NCBI GenBank assembly: GCA_030613665.1
Contig: JAUWLN010000031.1
Span: forward strand, 1 to 13,872
Origin: Dehalococcoidia bacterium
Lineage (GTDB): Bacteria; Chloroflexota; Dehalococcoidia; Dehalococcoidales; RBG-16-60-22
Direction of reading: 5' to 3'
Length of the DNA stretch: 13,872 nucleotides
Shown here: piece by piece, positions 12,745 to 13,872 of the stretch
How the letters are laid out: each line of letters opens with the position of its first letter
Numbering within the stretch: position 1 is the stretch's first letter
Position numbers and translations under genes: made by a program
Notes under the pieces: generated by a model
Seen by the model: only the letters and a program-made list of their open reading frames with translations
Database searches by the model: none
What the model was told of the DNA's origin: nothing

Positions 12745-13092
12745 TTACAATTGCTCCAATTGCGATTCTTCTAAACCGAAAAAGTGCCCTACCTCGTGGA
12801 GTACGGTGAGACGTACTTCAGCTACAATTTCGGCGGAGGTACGGCAGGTACGTTCTATTGGCCCTTTATAAAGAGTGATGCTATCAGGTAGGAGAGAATC
12901 ATCTATTGAGCGTTCCACCAGAGGGACACCTTCATATAGCCCCATAACGTCCGGCATATCTTCTGGGGGTTCGTCCTCTATCATCACAGCCACGTTCTCC
13001 AAAAAATTGCGAAAATCCTTAGGTATGCTTGCCAGGGCCTTTGCTACAAGGCTTTCAAATTCTTTATGCGATAATTTATCTTCTCTTACCAT
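12745..13092 (-). CDS. Small zincin-like metallopeptidase (minizincin type)
   Basis: A 115-residue cytosolic protein: an N-terminal helix SHKEFESLVAKALASIPKDF, then N-V-A-V-M-I-E-D-E-P, LLPDSITLYKGPIER and the zinc-binding helix VLHEVGHFFGLEE with H99-E100-V-G-H103. This layout is that of the short zincin family (Pfam Zincin_1, formerly DUF1025), whose members are usually of this size. The third zinc ligand is not certain from sequence; E108 or E109 after the HEVGHFFGL motif are candidates. The peptidase activity of the family is little characterised. It begins at ATG 13092 and has its own promoter at 13146-13174. It and the J-domain gene point the same way and may be transcribed together. 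Confidence 0.85.
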   Translation of the reverse strand: MVREDKLSHKEFESLVAKALASIPKDFRNFLENVAVMIEDEPPEDMPDVMGLYEGVPLVERSIDDSLLPDSITLYKGPIERTCRTSAEIVAEVRLTVLHEVGHFFGLEESQLEQL

Positions 13093-13145
13093 GGTTGCTT
13101 TCCATTGTTATCCTTAATAGAGAAGTAGTGTTTTTGATAACAGTA

Positions 13146-13174
13146 ATTATACACCCCTTGCCAAGAGTCAACAA
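13146..13174 (-). promoter_or_regulatory. Promoter of the zincin gene
   Basis: On the minus strand TTGTTG (13174-13169), 17-base spacer, TATAAT (13151-13146). The leader would be about 45-50 bases. An alternative -35, TTGACT at 13171-13166, has a spacer of only 14 bases and is less likely. Confidence 0.65.
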
Positions 13175-13300
13175 AACATAATCTGAATGAGTATAGGTAC
13201 GACAAGGGGGGATTTCTCTACTGGTTGAACCGACTCCTGTCAGTAGGGTAGGATAAAAAGGGAATTATGCTATTACGAGTAGAGTGAGTGGCCAGAAGGT

Positions 13301-13872
13301 ATGGAGGAGATGTCGAAAGAAGAGTTTGAGTTAGTTGTTGAACAAACTCAGCGGGTACTAAAAGAGAATACTGGATGGCGGACACGCTGGGCTGGTTACG
13401 CGAGCAATATCCGCGATAGTAAGCCTAACATCGAGGAAGTGCGTAAACGTTTCCGTGAACGGCCACCTCTAAGGGTGTATTTGAATATAACCTCGGCACA
13501 GAAAGCCAAAAGTTCTGTCAATTTTGATTTGCGATATCGTGGCCAAAACGTCGCAAAACTCAAAGGATGCAAGGATGGGAAGCACAAACTGAGTACCAAG
13601 GGGTACTATGAAAGAAATCAAAGGTATTTTCGCTGTAATATACGCCTGTCAGACGAGGCCTGGGATGGTAAAAAGGCTGGTGAATTTCGCAAGTTTTTCA
13701 AAGATCACGATAGGAAACGTATCCCAAACGCTAGCACCAAGAAAAAGAATGTTGAACACCGTCTAGAGAGCCAGTTCTTGACGGAGTTCTCTACATTAGA
13801 ACACAAGGCGATACGGAACATAAAACCAGTGAGATTCTGTGGAGTACGTTTTCCTATGCCCACACCCATCAG
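13301..13872 (+). CDS. Unrecognised basic protein, N-terminal 190 residues (runs off the window)
   Basis: The frame is open from ATG 13301 to the end with an in-frame stop seven codons upstream, so the start is 13301 (AGAAGG just before it) or 13310. The visible part is rich in Lys and Arg: MEEMSKEEFELVVEQTQRVL, TGWRTRWAGYASNIRDSKPN, LRVYLNITSAQKAK, NFDLRYRGQNVAKLKG, a long charged helix KKKNVEHRLESQFLTEFSTL, then IKPVRFCGVRFPMPTPI at the edge. No catalytic motif is visible. The last segment recalls, from memory only, hypothetical proteins in which MPTP precedes a G-G-G-I-D-I-L-A and E-L-K nuclease-like motif of the PD-(D/E)XK fold. If so, the active site lies beyond the window. It is read divergently from the zincin gene. 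Confidence 0.7.
   Translation, partial: MEEMSKEEFELVVEQTQRVLKENTGWRTRWAGYASNIRDSKPNIEEVRKRFRERPPLRVYLNITSAQKAKSSVNFDLRYRGQNVAKLKGCKDGKHKLSTKGYYERNQRYFRCNIRLSDEAWDGKKAGEFRKFFKDHDRKRIPNASTKKKNVEHRLESQFLTEFSTLEHKAIRNIKPVRFCGVRFPMPTPI

Noticed and set aside
8836..13872. Group I or other intron inside the tRNA-Thr gene
   Set aside because: No 3' exon (ACCGC, T-arm, CGCTGGC) and no intron core was found in the rest of the window.

Overview
The window joins two very different pieces of a bacterial chromosome. Positions 1-8646 are densely packed and GC-rich and lie entirely on the minus strand. Positions from about 8836 to the end are looser and visibly more AT-rich, with isolated genes on both strands, repeats and a broken tRNA. 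Gene types and protein style suggest an anaerobic Chloroflexota of the Dehalococcoidia type. This is an impression from protein sequence only; no 16S or other marker gene is present.

Region 1 (7452 down to 1, minus strand) looks like one nine-gene operon. In transcription order: a DUF2148 ferredoxin-domain protein, a D-2-hydroxyacid dehydrogenase, an AcoX-type ATP-NAD-kinase-like protein, a lipoyl-bearing dihydrolipoamide acyltransferase (E2), an AhpD/carboxymuconolactone-decarboxylase-like protein, dihydrolipoamide dehydrogenase (E3), LipB, LipA and the start of an HpcH/HpaI aldolase. Gaps are 18-53 bases and lipB/lipA overlap by 47. LipB and LipA would make the lipoyl group on Lys43 of E2, and E3 would re-oxidise it. 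AcoX suggests an acetoin or related 2-oxoacid dehydrogenase complex, but no E1 gene is in the window. LipB lacks the usual active-site lysine. An M42-type metallopeptidase (7615-8646) with its own strong promoter stands upstream.

Region 2 (8784-9204) begins with a promoter and the 5' half of a tRNA-Thr(CGU) that stops at the anticodon loop, as at the edge of an integrated element. Structured non-coding DNA follows: a 12-base-period repeat, a 10-bp hairpin, overlapping small palindromes and a possible three-way junction.

Region 3 (9205-13872) is accessory. Its most notable gene is at 9205-9504 (minus): a HesB/IscA-like protein with an in-frame UGA exactly where the family has its conserved cysteine, followed by a hairpin that fits a bacterial SECIS. 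It reads as a selenoprotein that ordinary gene calling would miss. Further on are a 51-residue small protein, a probably leaderless ADP-ribosylglycohydrolase, an XRE-HTH/NYN fusion with a consensus promoter, a membrane-anchored J-domain protein, a small zincin-like metallopeptidase and the N-terminal part of an unrecognised basic protein running off the window. A degenerate repeat containing ACGTCAAA-N4-ACGTCAAA occurs three times: after the tRNA fragment, after the ADP-ribosylglycohydrolase and directly after the XRE-NYN gene. This gives a gene-plus-repeat layout that none of the genes explains.
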